Below are positions 1 to 12,343 of a DNA stretch of 64,000 nucleotides, one piece after another. The stretch covers positions 19,429,452 through 19,493,451 of the forward strand of contig NC_088712.1 in the NCBI RefSeq assembly GCF_963576615.1. Reading direction: 5' to 3'. The position numbers were made by a program, and so were the translations under genes. Below the pieces are notes generated by a model. That model was not told the DNA's origin. It did not search any database and saw only the letters and a list, made by a program, of their open reading frames with translations. Every line of letters begins with the position of its first letter. Positions within the stretch are counted from its first letter, which is position 1. The DNA comes from Watersipora subatra (Eukaryota; Bryozoa; Gymnolaemata; Cheilostomatida; Watersiporidae).

Positions 1-1435
1 TAGCGTGGCGACAGATAAGTGCAGCTCTTATTATAATAAAAGTTACAAAACCTTTCCAAGTTCCTGAGCAGTGGAAGGACATAACTCTTAACAGCATAAT
101 GACTCATCAAAGGATCCCACAGATCTGACTATTTGAGAAAAGTGAACCATATTAATGCTGGCATTAGAAACATCATTGCTGATAACTACTGTTCCTAACC
201 AGAGCAGCAGCATTCTTGACCAACTTGCACCTGGATATATGTGGTTAATCTAGTTTAATCTACTGTAAGATATAGTTTAATGGGCTACCTTCGATTGCAA
301 TTTAGAAGGCAATGAAAATGCTGCTTTTTTATCTCGCAATGTTCTCACAAAAGTAAGACTGTAAACTTTGTATTGAATAATAAAAGGATCAGAGGAGAAT
401 GTTTAAAAAACCACAGTAGTTGTTGGCCTCTACATTGCCATTCATTAGAGTTGTCCTCCCATTCGCTGTTTAGATAGCTCTTCCAATTATCAGACGTTCA
501 AGATAGCTTAAATCCAAACTTCAATTGCTTCATACTATATTTACCACTAAAGATTCGTTGTTCACTCACATTGCGCTTTACTAGCACACCCATTTCATTT
601 ATTTCTTTATTATTATATTATATATTCTTATTATTTTATGTTAGAACGAACTTCCATATCACTCTAGCGTATGAAAATGTAGAAGCAGTGTGAAGTGTTT
701 TAAATCTGGTTTACTTTGATCACTGTTGAATAGTACAAGTGGTTTGATACAGATATAAAATAATGAATGTTTACTCTAGTCAAACAATGTGTGGTATCAT
801 GTTTTCCACACATAAATTGCTACCAATATGAACTAGATTGAAACAGTTTATATAAGTAAACTCATGCCTTTCAAATATGGAACAAACTCTTTATCATAGG
901 TATAATTCTCCTTTTGTAGGTAATTAGCTCTCATAAGAAGCGACTATTTTTAAGGCACTTTTTGATTTTCTACCAGGTTTTCGACCACTGGTATGGGGTG
1001 GGAAAGGATTGAAGCTACAGTGGTGTTTGCAGATTAAACTGAACCCTCTCAAACTTATTATAATTTGTTGTTCCTGTCTTAGTTACTAGTAAACTAATAT
1101 AGATTATATACAACTAGATTCCAAATCTTGTCAAGATTTAGATTATCTCATCAATTAATAATGTGTCGGAAGCATTTAAAATGAATTAGATGCAGTTTTT
1201 TAACCATTCTAATAAAAGTAATTAAAATGCCAACAATTAAGAATTATTGATAATTCAATTACTTTTATAATAATTATTATTAATTTATAATAATTTTTAA
1301 TTATTTATTAATAATAATAACTAATTAATAAAAGTAATTGAATTACATAACACCACGTTTCATGAAATGATTTCTTGACTTTTTGTTTTTAAAATTTATA
1401 CATATAAATTCTTTGTTTTTGAAATCTAGTTTTGT
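1..1435. other. Non-coding; nothing recognised
   Basis: AT-rich sequence without an open frame, splice-site pair or RNA gene that could be supported. At 1215-1345 a TAAT-rich segment has an inverted pair built on ATTGAATTAC/GTAATTGAAT. Confidence 0.5.
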
Positions 1436-1443
1436 AGGCGTTG

Positions 1444-2213
1444 CAGGCTCGTATTCCCTGAGGCGGCTGGCCGGCTGAGCCGTCCCAACTTTTTAGGAAT
1501 TTTTTGGCGGCTAAGTATAGTCAAACTAGGATAACTCGCCCTCGAATAAAATGTAAAATTTTATCGCGAACACTTGGTTAACTCGAACGAATTTGTTTGG
1601 TCCGTTCCCACACAATGATAAATTGTTTTAGATAACTTGACCTCAACAGCATTAACTCGAACAGTTTTTTGCCCAATGGCTACGGGAACGGTTTTTATCA
1701 CTTTATTCCAAGCCATAGAGATAAACGTCAACTTTCAATAGTTCTTGGGCATCATTATTATCATCATCGGCAAAATATTGTTGTTAACGATTTTTATAAA
1801 GGTTTGCAAAAGGTCAAGTTTTAACAAACATTTGCTTGGCAATGGCCCAACAAAAGCGTAGAAACCTTCAGATGAACTTAAAACAAAATTGGCGAAATTG
1901 ATCGTTGCTGAAACGCTCAAAAGAAAAAGATGTCTTTTTTCTGAGCGTTTTAACAGCAGTCAAGTTTAGCCTATGTTAATCTGAAAACGCCCTGGCAGTC
2001 ACATCACCTAAAACAAACAAATCTCAAATAACAGAAAAAATGTTTATACTTTCCGATAAAAATTTTTACAACTATACATGAGATGCCCGGTTGAGGCCCT
2101 GCATCAAAGAGACCTGTTGGGGGGCTGACACCACCCCCTCCAAACCCCCATATGCTCACAACTAGTCGCCTAACATTAGCCGCCCCAACTTGCAACCAGG
2201 GAATACAGGCCTG
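1444..2213. mobile_element. Non-autonomous hAT-like element, 770 bp, 8-bp TSD
   Basis: Ends CAGGCTCGTATTCCCTG and CAGGGAATACAGGCCTG are inverted (15 of 17 match). Both flanks carry AGGCGTTG (1436-1443 and 2214-2221). An 8-bp duplication with CAGG-type ends fits hAT. No transposase is encoded. The interior (about 1510-1990) contains TCGAAC-rich sequence and a hairpin around 1915-1955 (AACGCTCAAAAGAAAAAG / CTTTTTTCTGAGCGTT). Confidence 0.8.
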
Positions 2214-2221
2214 AGGCGTTG

Positions 2222-3865
2222 CATCTACTTCCTATACTGTATGTTGCAATAAAGCTAACCTGACTGTATCCATACTATGCTTAACCAAGCATTGAAAAAT
2301 ATTTGCCATTGCCCCAAACACTAGCTTTTTGTGTGTTTTGACAGTCTATCCTTGTTGTTGATATTTAGGTTTGCTATCCTCCAAACATTAATTGTCAGCA
2401 AAACGAAAGTTTTATCAGGAGAGATGGTGCTATTATGTGTATTATTCTATTTGCAGATGAAGCCGATTGATGATGAAGCAACAACGGAGTGAAAGGGTAT
2501 GCTTCCATTGGAGTTATCTCAGGAGATTTAAAATCACTATAATTATTTCATAAAACGAAATAATGAAATCAAATGCTTTAACCAAGTTTATTTGTTAGAA
2601 CAGATGTTAGTAAGTGTTCTCTGAACAGTTCTCGCCCCTGAACCCTCTCCATGAATCTGTTTTGGTTCTTTTAACATGCAAGCTCAATGGCAAAAACGGT
2701 AACACAACTCCACAACGGTAACACAACTCTGAATAAGTTTTCAAGCGATGTCGACAGCAACAAAATGGTTGTACAGGGTGCAAAGTTTAATCTTATTACC
2801 ACTAGGGCTAAAACTACTGGTTCAATTCAAAAAATTGCATAAGTTGAAAAAAGGAATAAAGGGAATAGAAATTATTTTGTATGACAGATAGGGTTATCCT
2901 GCTCTCTGACTAAAAAAGGAACAAGCAAATAAAAATGTAGGGCGTTTGATCATATCTGTACAGGTTGTGATCTTCAAACATTACAAAATGAAAGGTTCAC
3001 AATTAAGCTTAAATAATCAATCAAAAAATAATCAATAATCGATCTTACAGCTGTTTGATTTGCATATCTATAGTCAGGAGAAAATGAAAATTAGTTTAAT
3101 ATATATTTTATGGTTATTGATTAAAATTCACAATAAGTAACCATATTGTAAAAGAAAATTCTAGTTTTCCAACAAAGGAGTCCAGTTTATTTCGTACATC
3201 ACTGTACATGCATTCATAATCTCGCTTTTATCCTCTACACACCATTGTTAACCATAAGCTACCGAGTATCGTGGTAGTTACTATATTAATATGGAGATGT
3301 TTTGATGAATCCAATAAAAACATTTTTAGCTTTCGCCAAACACATCAGTTATGCAGCAAGTGGTCAGTTATCTTTGAGTGCAAGCATTATTATTAGTGAT
3401 TTTGGATTGCAGTTTTTAATGATATATCAAATGGCAACTGCCAAAATGTGCATAAACATCGTAAAAGTTACTGTAATTCCTTGATAAATACTAAAAGTAT
3501 GTCATTGAAATTTGAAAACCAGACACATAGCCTCTATGCAAAGGGAATCTATAAACATCTCTGATTGTCATTAGTAAAAAGGTTTAAAACTAGAACAATT
3601 TCCCAGCTCAATCACTGAGCCATTTCTAAAATTGGGGTGGTTTACTTAAATAAATAAATTACGAACATTTAACCTATAAAAAATAGGTTTTTAATGTTAT
3701 TATACCTCTAATATACTTGAATAAGTAGCGACTGAAACCTGCTCTAAATTGAATGAAATAAAGATTATTGTACCAGTTTTATATTTACTAGTACGTACGC
3801 TAGTAGTGGTGAGAAATAAGGTGTAGTAACTACGTGCATAATTATTCCACAATGAGGCAAGATGG
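2222..3865. other. Non-coding; nothing recognised
   Basis: Contains a short direct duplication (GGTAACACAACTC, 2699-2730) and AATAATCAATCA-type simple sequence near 3010. No supportable gene. Confidence 0.45.
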
Positions 3866-3945
3866 TCGAGGTGTGCAGTGGTTAGTGCCCCGGTTCACCC
3901 TGAATATAGAAGTTCAATTCCTGTGTGAAGCATTGTTTTCCTAAC
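3866..3945 (+). repeat. tRNA-derived SINE-like relic
   Basis: GTGCAGTGGTTAGTGCC resembles a tRNA A box and GTTCAATTCC, about 33 bases later, a B box. The acceptor-stem halves do not pair, so this is not a functional tRNA gene. Confidence 0.5.
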
Positions 3946-4079
3946 GGTGAAACAATGGCTTTGAACAAACGGGTAGACACGGCTTTTGTTATAATGAAAT
4001 TTTAATTTTTTTAATTTCACATTCAAAACTATCATTTTTAAGTAACTCCGAATGTCATATATTGGAACTTACTTCAAGC

Positions 4080-4360
4080 GTTGAGACAATCTTTCGTTTT
4101 TTCGTGACGTCATTCTATCGTTGTCTGCCATCTTTGTGAACAACTTTTATTGTTAACAAAACGAAGCTTCTGCAAGTAATTATTGCAAACAATGATTTTG
4201 TTTGCAAATTTTTTATTTTATTATCAAAAAAAGACCGAAAAATACCATTAATCAAGAAAATAACGATCGTTTTCTACAAAGATAGCGGCTTTTTCATGGA
4301 TGAGCGCATGTGCAAACAGGGTGATGACGTCAAAAAAATGATGGATTGTTTGTTTCAACT
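4080..4360. repeat. Dispersed repeat with CRE palindromes near each end, copy 1
   Basis: Imperfect inverted ends ACAATC...TTTTTTCGTGACGTCAT and ATGACGTCAAAAAAAT...GATTGT. TGACGTCA is at 4105-4112 and 4325-4332. The interior (Cs at GCCATCTTTGTGAAC, TCTACAAAGATAGCGGC) matches 20433-20702 in inverse order, i.e. the same family inserted the other way round. Confidence 0.65.
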
Positions 4361-7300
4361 TTGTATTCAAGCTGAATAACCCATAAGTTGAAGGGATCAG
4401 AAGTAGAGGTTTGGCTGTCAGAAATTAAACAAGCGGGTTTTAATGCAAGTGGCAGCACAGTCATCTAGTTTCATTGGCTAATAATGTGACTTTCTACTGC
4501 TAGTTATGGCTTATTAGTATGCTATCAGTTTGGTGTAGTGTGAGAGATCGTTACTTATTATTATATCGAGAAATACCTATTCTCTGTGCCTATAAAGCTT
4601 AGAGAATAGGTTTGAGCACAATTACTCAGCAATTTCTAATATGGCTGAATGGTGCAGATGTTACTGTGAGTTTGAATTTCGCAAAGTGCAATATTTTTTG
4701 CACTTTGCAAAAAATAGTTTAACTTCTAACCATGATTTCGAACAGATGGATGAACACGGCCCTTATTCTAGTAACGATGACCAGTAAGCCTATAGATGCC
4801 CAAGTTTTCTTTCATTTCCCAACGAATGGCTCACAGGTTTGTGTTTGAGAGGTTGGTTTTCAGAAACCAGAAATAGTTCTGTAACCAAATATTTTTGGCT
4901 TGTGGCACATGCGAGTGATGTTTGAATAAAATTTGTAAAAAACTGTGAAATGCATAATGTTTATGCAAACTAACAGACACACAATCAGACATGTAATGCC
5001 AAAGTAGGATTTTATTATTGGAGATAAAACTACTCACTTTATTGACTACCCAATCAGTTTAACGCAAAACTCAGTCTGGAAGTTATGTTCCAAAGGAAAA
5101 TTTGACTTGCATAGATACTAGGATAGCTAGAACAGTTGAGTTATTTTTGGCAATGATATATATGTATTTATAATAGCGTCTGGCTTGTGATCATTCTTTC
5201 AACCTATTGTAGTTATGACCTTACTCCCCAGGGTGTCGAGACCTGTTGGCTAATAGCGTTTCTTTCTCTCGATCAATCAACACTTTTGTTTCAAGGTGAA
5301 ATTTCACGGACAATGAATGAGGTGAAGGTTAGATAGTGCAGTGACCCCCCACTGCTTGGCAATAAAAAGCGGTCATATATTGCTTAGAGTTGGTCTGCAT
5401 GTCCGCATAGAACCAGGCAGAAAAAAGGCCTTGGGCGAAAGCAGGAAGGAGAGCTATTTCAGTTCTTCACGGATGTCCGCAGAGCTCATCTACAAAGTAC
5501 AAGAGATTCTGTATGACAGACAGCGTGTCTAGCCATACTTTTATATGCAGAAGTACAATCCATACATAGTAATAGTGATAAATTTACATAAAGGATGATG
5601 CATTGATGCTTGAATAGACGGAGTGAGAGTTCAATGCCATCTATCCGTGTTTATTTATTTTTAGCCAACTCTGTGTGATTCTTCAAGAGTCATGGTAAAA
5701 ACAATTTGTACATGTTTAGAAATATCAATGCATTTCATCATATAGTATGTAGAATAACAAACAAATGGTCATAGAAAAGGTACACTAAGATTCTTCGCGT
5801 GTATCCACAGGGAGATGTGTTTTGTTGACACGAGACGCATGTTTAGCAATCATGGAGACCAGCATGTAAATTTGGAGTTGTTTTCTACACACCACTTTTA
5901 ACAATCTTTTCTATAATAAGAGCGGTTTCTATCCTTTCGGCTGTATGAAGCTGTGCTAAGAGCAATAGAAAAAAAATTTCCTCTTGCAGGAATCTAACCT
6001 GGAGCACCAGATTCTAAAGCAATCATACTACCACTACACCACTCTCCTACATTTATGCTTCACAGGATAATTTTTCATATACTGATTACTCATGACAATC
6101 TCTCACGGTGCACGAGACTGGCATGCGTACTAGTGAATATGATATCAACACTAATTATTCTATTTGAAGACTAGATGAATGGCCGGTGTTGCTCGGGTAA
6201 TAATAAAAGTCTTTGCACAAAAAATTATTTTTATTTAACATGTACAAAATTTACCATCATAACATTTAGACTTTATATCATGAGTAAAATGTTTTTTGCA
6301 GTTCAAATAAATTAAAAGAAAAACTAAAACAAATGTAAAGGTGTTTAATTGTGAAATAGTTAGCAAGTAATAGCTAGATAAAGTATGATTGGTTACAATG
6401 AAAAGTAAATGGATCCTGATACAATTAAAATGAACTGCAAAAAAGCAAAATAATAATCACAAATATGTTGTATTAATAACAACAAAGAGTACATAGAAGT
6501 GTGTTTATACAAAAGTTACTTTTGCTGCAAAATTTTGAATACAGCTATACTGGTACCTCTCGATAGTCGATACTGGCACAAACGTAAAAATGAAATATCG
6601 AAATCAAATACATCAGTGAAGTGCACGGGGGTACTCTGTTTGACCAAACCAAGAGAATGTAGAGGCATTTCCTACTCGAAATGTGAATGTGAAAATGTGA
6701 ACATTTTTAAATTTTACAATTTCTAGTGATCCCATTTATTGTTATTTATTATAACCGGAAATTGAAGATTGAAATTGTGCCATTACAGTTGCACTGTGAC
6801 GAAACATTTGAACTTGAAACAACAAAATTGCAAATAAAAAAAAGGAATGATGGCTTTTAAAAAATTCAAAACAAGAACAAACACAAAAAAGTATTGTTAA
6901 TTCATATTAAAACGTACATATTTAGCTTTATGTGCGATAAGAATACCATAGACTAGCTAAACATAATAAGAACGGCTTTGCCTTGTAGCTAGGTCTTGAC
7001 ATACTTGCAGCCACTGTTAGTTCAATTCTAGTACGGTCGGCATTTTTCATTGCTGGACCGCGTATAGCTAGACACAGCGAGGACAGAAAACAAAAGACAA
7101 ACATTGAGATTTACTTACAAAGATATAAAATATTTACCATTCTAATTTTTAAATGTAAGAGTTGGTTTATTTCTGTGTGGGCTATAAGTTTAATTAAGTT
7201 AATGCTATACGTAAATATATATATTATATTAAATATATATATTTATAGCATTTGGGGAAAAACCTGAGCAAATTATTTTTTAGCAATTTAAGTGTGCTAG

Positions 7301-7939
7301 ATGAAGCTTGAAGCCAAGGTATTTTAACCAATCGCCATTCAGGGTTGGCAGGTGTAATAAGTGTGTGCACAACTATTCCGTACTATGGCAAGTAGGCTGT
7401 ATGGCATAGTGAATAGCATGCCTGTCTGCAAAACCTTTTGTCATTCCTAAGACTTTATCCCTATAACTGGACATATGACAAACAAACAAACCAACAAACA
7501 CTCATCTGCTATAAATATTTGAACACTCATTGAGCATACACTGTCAACATGTCAACTACTTGTCACCACTTGTCACACTGTTGTTTACAAGTGGTTGGCT
7601 ATTTCAAAAATTGGTCTTAAGCTATGGTTTTGATGATGCTATGATAACCGTACTCTTATCCAATACCGACAAGGTCTACTCCAATTGATATTTGGGTAGT
7701 TGATGCGATGATATACTAAAGTTTATCATCGCATTGATTAGACTACAGTAACTAGTGTGTGGAGTATGCGGTTAGAGTGTGAACACTATATACATACCCC
7801 ATTCACATACCCATAAGCATAGGGTATCGAAAAATACCCTAAAACAACTTAACTGGAGTCTGAAACAAAAATTTTGTACTGCCCGTGTGAACTATGAAGT
7901 GGTTAAAGGTGAACTTGCACTATTGAAGAGGTGCTATTG
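4361..7939. other. Mostly non-coding, with relic repeats
   Basis: Apart from the SINE-like relic at 5985-6056, the stretch holds the inverted end motif of the composite SINE at about 6180-6215, an AT palindrome at 7205-7250, a tRNA-like relic near 7395-7470 and an 11-bp hairpin (7703-7734). About 4840-5030 is distantly similar to 50455-50660, suggesting an old repeat. Confidence 0.4.
5985..6056 (-). repeat. tRNA-derived SINE-like relic
   Basis: Read on the - strand it has GTGGTGTAGTGGTAGTATG (A-box-like) and GGTTAGATTCC (B-box-like), about tRNA length. The ends do not form an acceptor stem and no CCA-side pairing is seen. It is a pseudo-tRNA/SINE head rather than a tRNA gene. Confidence 0.5.
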
Positions 7940-8395
7940 AACATTATATATATATATATTTCTCAAAGTTGGTCTGTCCGTGTTTGTGTTTGTCCAGCAG
8001 TAGCAATTAAAATCTAGGAATAAAGAATTCGTATCACAGAAGATTTGATACTGGAACCTCCTGTTCACCAGTCCAATGCCTTACCAATTCAGCCACACGA
8101 GCTTGATGAATGCGCCAGGCGATATATGTCACTATATGGGAACAAATATGCTACCGCTCTCCATTATGACGCTATATGATGGTGCAACGTCATGGAGAGC
8201 AGTATCGTAATTTTACGCAAGTAGTTAGAGTTAGTAGCAAGTAGTTACATGTAACTTTTAACAATAAGCTTACTCAAATTATCCATTGGCAATGTACCAG
8301 GCTAATAGCGAGTGGCAGGCAACTACATTACTTCTCATTGTTTATAAGCTCATTTTTAATACCCGAGCAACGCCGGGCATCCAGTAGTATCAATA
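7940..8395 (-). repeat. Composite SINE-like repeat, copy 1
   Basis: About 450 bases homologous to 61385-61760 along the whole length. The middle, read on the - strand, has a tRNA-like A box (TGTGGCTGAATTGGTAAGG) and a weak B box. One end is AT-microsatellite plus TTTCTCAAAGTTGGTCTG; the other is the motif CCCGAGCAACGCCGGGC. That end motif also occurs alone, inverted, at about 6180-6215. Confidence 0.65.
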
Positions 8396-9017
8396 TAAAG
8401 CTAAGACATCAAGCATCAATTTGATGCAATTCTGAATTTTGTCATTGTAGGCTAACCCTATCCATAGATACAAGTTTTAATGAGATTCTTTTTTAAACTT
8501 TTCCTTAGATTTCAGCTGAATTCTGTAGCAAAATGTTTGCAATGGAGGCGATCACTTAGCTCAAAATGTAAATGATTTGCTTTATGCATGTCATGATTGG
8601 AGCTCATTTTTGTTTGGTGATAAGGGCACGCTCTAAGCATTCATTTTGGACTATTTTAAGACCAAGAATGGATATTTGTATTTGAACAATGTTCAATGCT
8701 GCAATTATAGAGTGATTATTCCATTATTTTTGGTACGAATACTGTTGGCACGTTGTCAAGCTTCAAAATTTTTTAAATATTTGCTTAAACATTGAAGTTC
8801 AGTCAATTATAAGGATTTCATAAATATTCAAATGTGTCAAAGTTGTAATAAGCCAACTTGTCTTTATTTTTGGGCAGCAAATTTTTAAAAACATTTCAAT
8901 GTATTGTAACAAAATAAAAGATTATATTAGATTTGTGTTTCCACTTTTTACATGTTTTTTCAAAGAAAAAAAGAATGCATCGTAGCAACATTAATTGTTT
9001 TTTTTAATTACAGCACC

Positions 9018-9130
9018 AAGATATCTCGTCAACACAAGATTTTGACCAACTTCCAGTGGAGTTTAGTACAAAAATATGTTCCTTAATTTTTAAGTTTGCT
9101 TGTGACATTCAAAAGAGTTCCAAGAATTGT
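9018..9130 (+). CDS. Candidate exon of an unknown gene
   Basis: A strong acceptor (T-run then AATTACAG at 9017) opens a frame reading HQDISSTQDFDQLPVEFSTK and on to SSKNCKKW. The composition looks coding-like, but no family is recognised. A possible donor is ATG|GTTTGT at about 9139. It sits directly before the GAAnnTTC array. It may belong with 10432-10686, but the phases could not be matched. Low confidence. Confidence 0.25.
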
Positions 9131-9159
9131 AAAAAATGGTTTGTAATAATGGATCTTAT

Positions 9160-9314
9160 GAACTTTCTGGAACTTTCCAGAAACTTCTGGAACGTTCCAG
9201 AAACTTCTGGAACGTTCCAGAAACTTCTGTAACGTTCCAGAAACTTCTGGAACTTTCTAGAGCTTTCTGGAACTTTCCAGAAACTTCTGGAAACTTGTAG
9301 ATGTTTCCAGAAGC
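9160..9314. promoter_or_regulatory. Array of about 31 in-phase heat-shock-element pentamers
   Basis: Fifteen to sixteen consecutive 10-bp blocks have the form GAAnnTTCnn (typical pair GAAACTTCTG, GAACGTTCCA) without a phase break. This is the alternating nGAAn/nTTCn pattern bound by HSF trimers. A few blocks carry one substitution (TAA for GAA, GAG for GAA, TTG for TTC). It can also be viewed as a 20-bp palindromic minisatellite. Binding is inference; no heat-shock gene is recognised next to it. Confidence 0.75.
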
Positions 9315-10431
9315 TTGAATCTGAGTGTTTCCAATAATGATCTTGTTCAAACACTTAAATCTGTGGACAGGGCTAGTCTACAAAGACAAAAACGACATCA
9401 GATTTTAGCTGACGCTTTTGCCTTATATTGGTCTTAATTTCATTAGAATGACTTGAATGGTGGAATCACATCTTTAAGAGTCATTTTACTATCATAAAGC
9501 TACCTTAAGGAAAATGTGACACGAGCGTTTTACAAGATTTACACTGTGACAAATGTTGATATTTTAATTCGAGCTGAAATTAAGCTAAAAACTAAAAACC
9601 TTGAGCTAAAAACTAACCTTTTCGGTACATCGACTACGGCATTCAAGTCTCTCTTGACATAATTATGTTTTATTTTGTAGTTGCTCATAATATATTGTAT
9701 AAAACTTCAAATATAGCCTTGGTTACATTGCTATAAATGTTTCAAATGACTTAAAGACAGGTTAGTTAGAATTTGGTCTATTGTTTTCGTTTTAATGCTG
9801 TGAAAAGATAAAAGAACCCACTACTAATGAGACCATATATTTATTACTTATAAAAAATATGCACAGCTATTGACCTTGACATCATTTTGGGGAAGTCTGG
9901 CCGCATTTCTTTTTTGAGCATTTTACCTGCGTGCATGTGCGAGTATGTGTTCATCAGTATGCGCACAAGCTGTCAATGCGCCACATTGATGGTAGTGAGG
10001 ACACAGTTGTGACACGCATGTGGCACTTCGTACCTGCATATGTATATACCTGCAGGTGTCATAAGTGTGTTGAGATGTCTGTGGTTAGCTGTTAAGACTG
10101 CAATGTGTCAGGGTAGTAGTTGAAGCCTTGCTACGGGTTGACTGAAGAGTTAATTTGGGTGCCGTGTTGAAGTCTTTCTTTGCTTTTCAAGTGAATGCTA
10201 AAGTCTGAAGTAAAGTCTATTTTTAGTGCTTTTGGCAGTCCAAAAATGAATAGTTTATTCTTATGGAAATAATTTCTCCAACATGAGACATTTTGGCTCG
10301 TGGTGCTAGTCTGGTAAACTCCTTATTGATATATAAGAAAGAGATTTTTCCAATTCCGTTTAAGGTCAATGATAGCAAGTCTGACCCTGTGCTGATGATG
10401 TCCCAGTGAGTGACCCTAATTGCTAACAGAA

Positions 10432-10686
10432 AACAATGAAGAACCCAAGAAATCGATGAAATGGACTATTGCGCTTCCATTACATCATAAAAAGCTATTA
10501 TTTTGCAATTTAGATGAGATACAGTTGCAGAAAAAGATACTTGCAAAAATATTAAAAACTAAAACACGAGTGAAACGCAATCCTGGTGATAAGCATGTCA
10601 GTTGGAATGATAATCATACTGCTAGAGTCATTCTAAATGGAGAATTAGCAACTACAAAATTACATGTGTACACAAAACAAATGTAA
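10432..10686 (+). CDS. Candidate terminal exon of an unknown gene
   Basis: An acceptor-like AATTGCTAACAG at 10420-10431 is followed by 85 open codons ending in TAA at 10684. The product is Lys/Asn-rich (ENNEEPKKSMKWTIALP...) and contains KHVSW, a match to the RVxF-type PP1-docking pattern. AATAAA follows at about 10742. No family is recognised and upstream exons were not found. Confidence 0.35.
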   Translation, partial: NNEEPKKSMKWTIALPLHHKKLLFCNLDEIQLQKKILAKILKTKTRVKRNPGDKHVSWNDNHTARVILNGELATTKLHVYTKQM

Positions 10687-10847
10687 TGTGGTTTAGCGAA
10701 ACAAACAATGATTTTGAGAACACAATCAACAAAGAGCTAAAAATAAAATTGTCTTGTTTTACGCAGCTATTAGTTTAATCAAACTCATTTGACTTTACTT
10801 TTTTAAAGCAGCATTTTATTTCGTTTTCTTTGTTCACATAACTTTTC

Positions 10848-12343
10848 AATATATATATTATATAATATTACATAATATATTATACAATATTATATAATAT
10901 ATTATATACATTGTATATAATATATATGTAGGCCTATATATATTATATGTATATTATAATATATATGATATAATTTATATACATATTATATATACATTGT
11001 TAGTTTTGAATATATAGTGGATATATAACATGCAAAACAATCTTTGTATTTTATTAATTCAAACTTTTGCATTTAGTTCATTTTTAATGTAGCTCTACAA
11101 TTATGCATTACATTAAAGATGGTCCACACAAACATTGAAAGTTGACTCACAACAAAATTCACATTACAACAAATTTGGTTGACTTGCAACAAAATTCACA
11201 TTAACGTTATTTGGTATCAAAAGATTCACTATGTCTTACTCTGATGTGTTGCAGGGGCAAAACATGTGGGAATGTGATTACAAGCTCTTAAAAGCTAAAA
11301 AATGAACAGTTAATCGCTGCCACACAAAACCGCCGTAGTTTGGATTCTCTTTCTAAAATGGCTTAAATGAGACGTAGTTGTACAAGATGGTTTCTGCTTA
11401 CACTTTCATGCAGCCTCATTCGTCGAAATATTTTCACAAATATATTTCACGCATTCAATAAAATCATGTCTATTGTTCTTACGCGTCTATTTTATCGTCA
11501 TTGTAATGCTGTCACTTTTAGCACTGATATCTTATTACTTACCGTAAAAATTCGTTCCATTTTTTAACCTTAGCTCGAAGGAGTACATATCATTGTCTGA
11601 TAATCATGACGAGCCTGTTGGTCACCTGTGATAATCGAAAAGTGCTGCAGAAATTATTTGCCAAGTATTGGGTCACATGATCAGATTACGGCTAGACGAT
11701 TAGATCAAGCCGAAGCAAAACTGTAAAGTAGCAAGGATCTATATTTGATACAGGGTCTTCGGTAAAACCCGAAGTGTTTGTCATAGACTAGTGCTACGAG
11801 AAGTTTTATATTGAGCCTTTTATTGACCTTTCAACTCACGTGAGAACATCACGTAGCAAAACAATAACCAAATGTAATGACTAGAAATAGTCATAGAAAT
11901 AAACTGATTCCAATCTACGGCGGCTTTTCGTTTTTTAGCTTTTAAGAGCTTGTAATCACATTTCCACATATTTTGCACTTACAACACAGCAGAGTAAGAC
12001 ATGGTAAATCTTTTGATACCGAATAACTGTAATGTGAATTTTGTTGCAAGTCAACTTTCAATGTTTGTGTGGACCATCTTTAATGTAATGCATAATTGTA
12101 GAGCTACATTAAAAATGAACTAAATGCAAAAGTTTGAATTAATAAAACACAAAGATTGTTTTGAATGTTATATATCCACTATATATTCAAAACAAACAAT
12201 GTATATATAATATGTATATAAATTATATCATATATATTATAATATACATATAATATATATAGGCCTACATATATATTATATACAATGTATATAATATATT
12301 ATATAATATTATATAATATATTATGTAATATTATATAGTATAT
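10848..12343. repeat. Large inverted duplication with about 0.45 kb arms
   Basis: The left arm (about 10848-11336) and right arm (about 11918-12343) are near-complementary across unique sequence (ATGTAGCTCTACAATTATGC, CATTAAAGATGGTCCACAC) as well as AT-rich DNA containing TAGGCCTA. The central spacer (about 11340-11917) is unique. Arm differences are small substitutions and short gaps. End duplications could not be resolved in the AT-rich flanks. Confidence 0.85.

Noticed and set aside
2457-2500. Small coding exon after TTCTATTTGCAG
   Set aside because: All three frames hit a stop within the segment before the obvious donor; no partner exon was found.
5985-6056. Functional tRNA gene
   Set aside because: A- and B-box-like words exist, but the acceptor and anticodon stems do not pair. 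The same holds for 3866-3945, 7395-7470 and the antisense tRNA-like parts of the SINE copies.
9109-9354. Repeat protein of Phe/Glu/Ser-rich units on the - strand
   Set aside because: The frame is a by-product of the 10/20-bp GAAnnTTC array.
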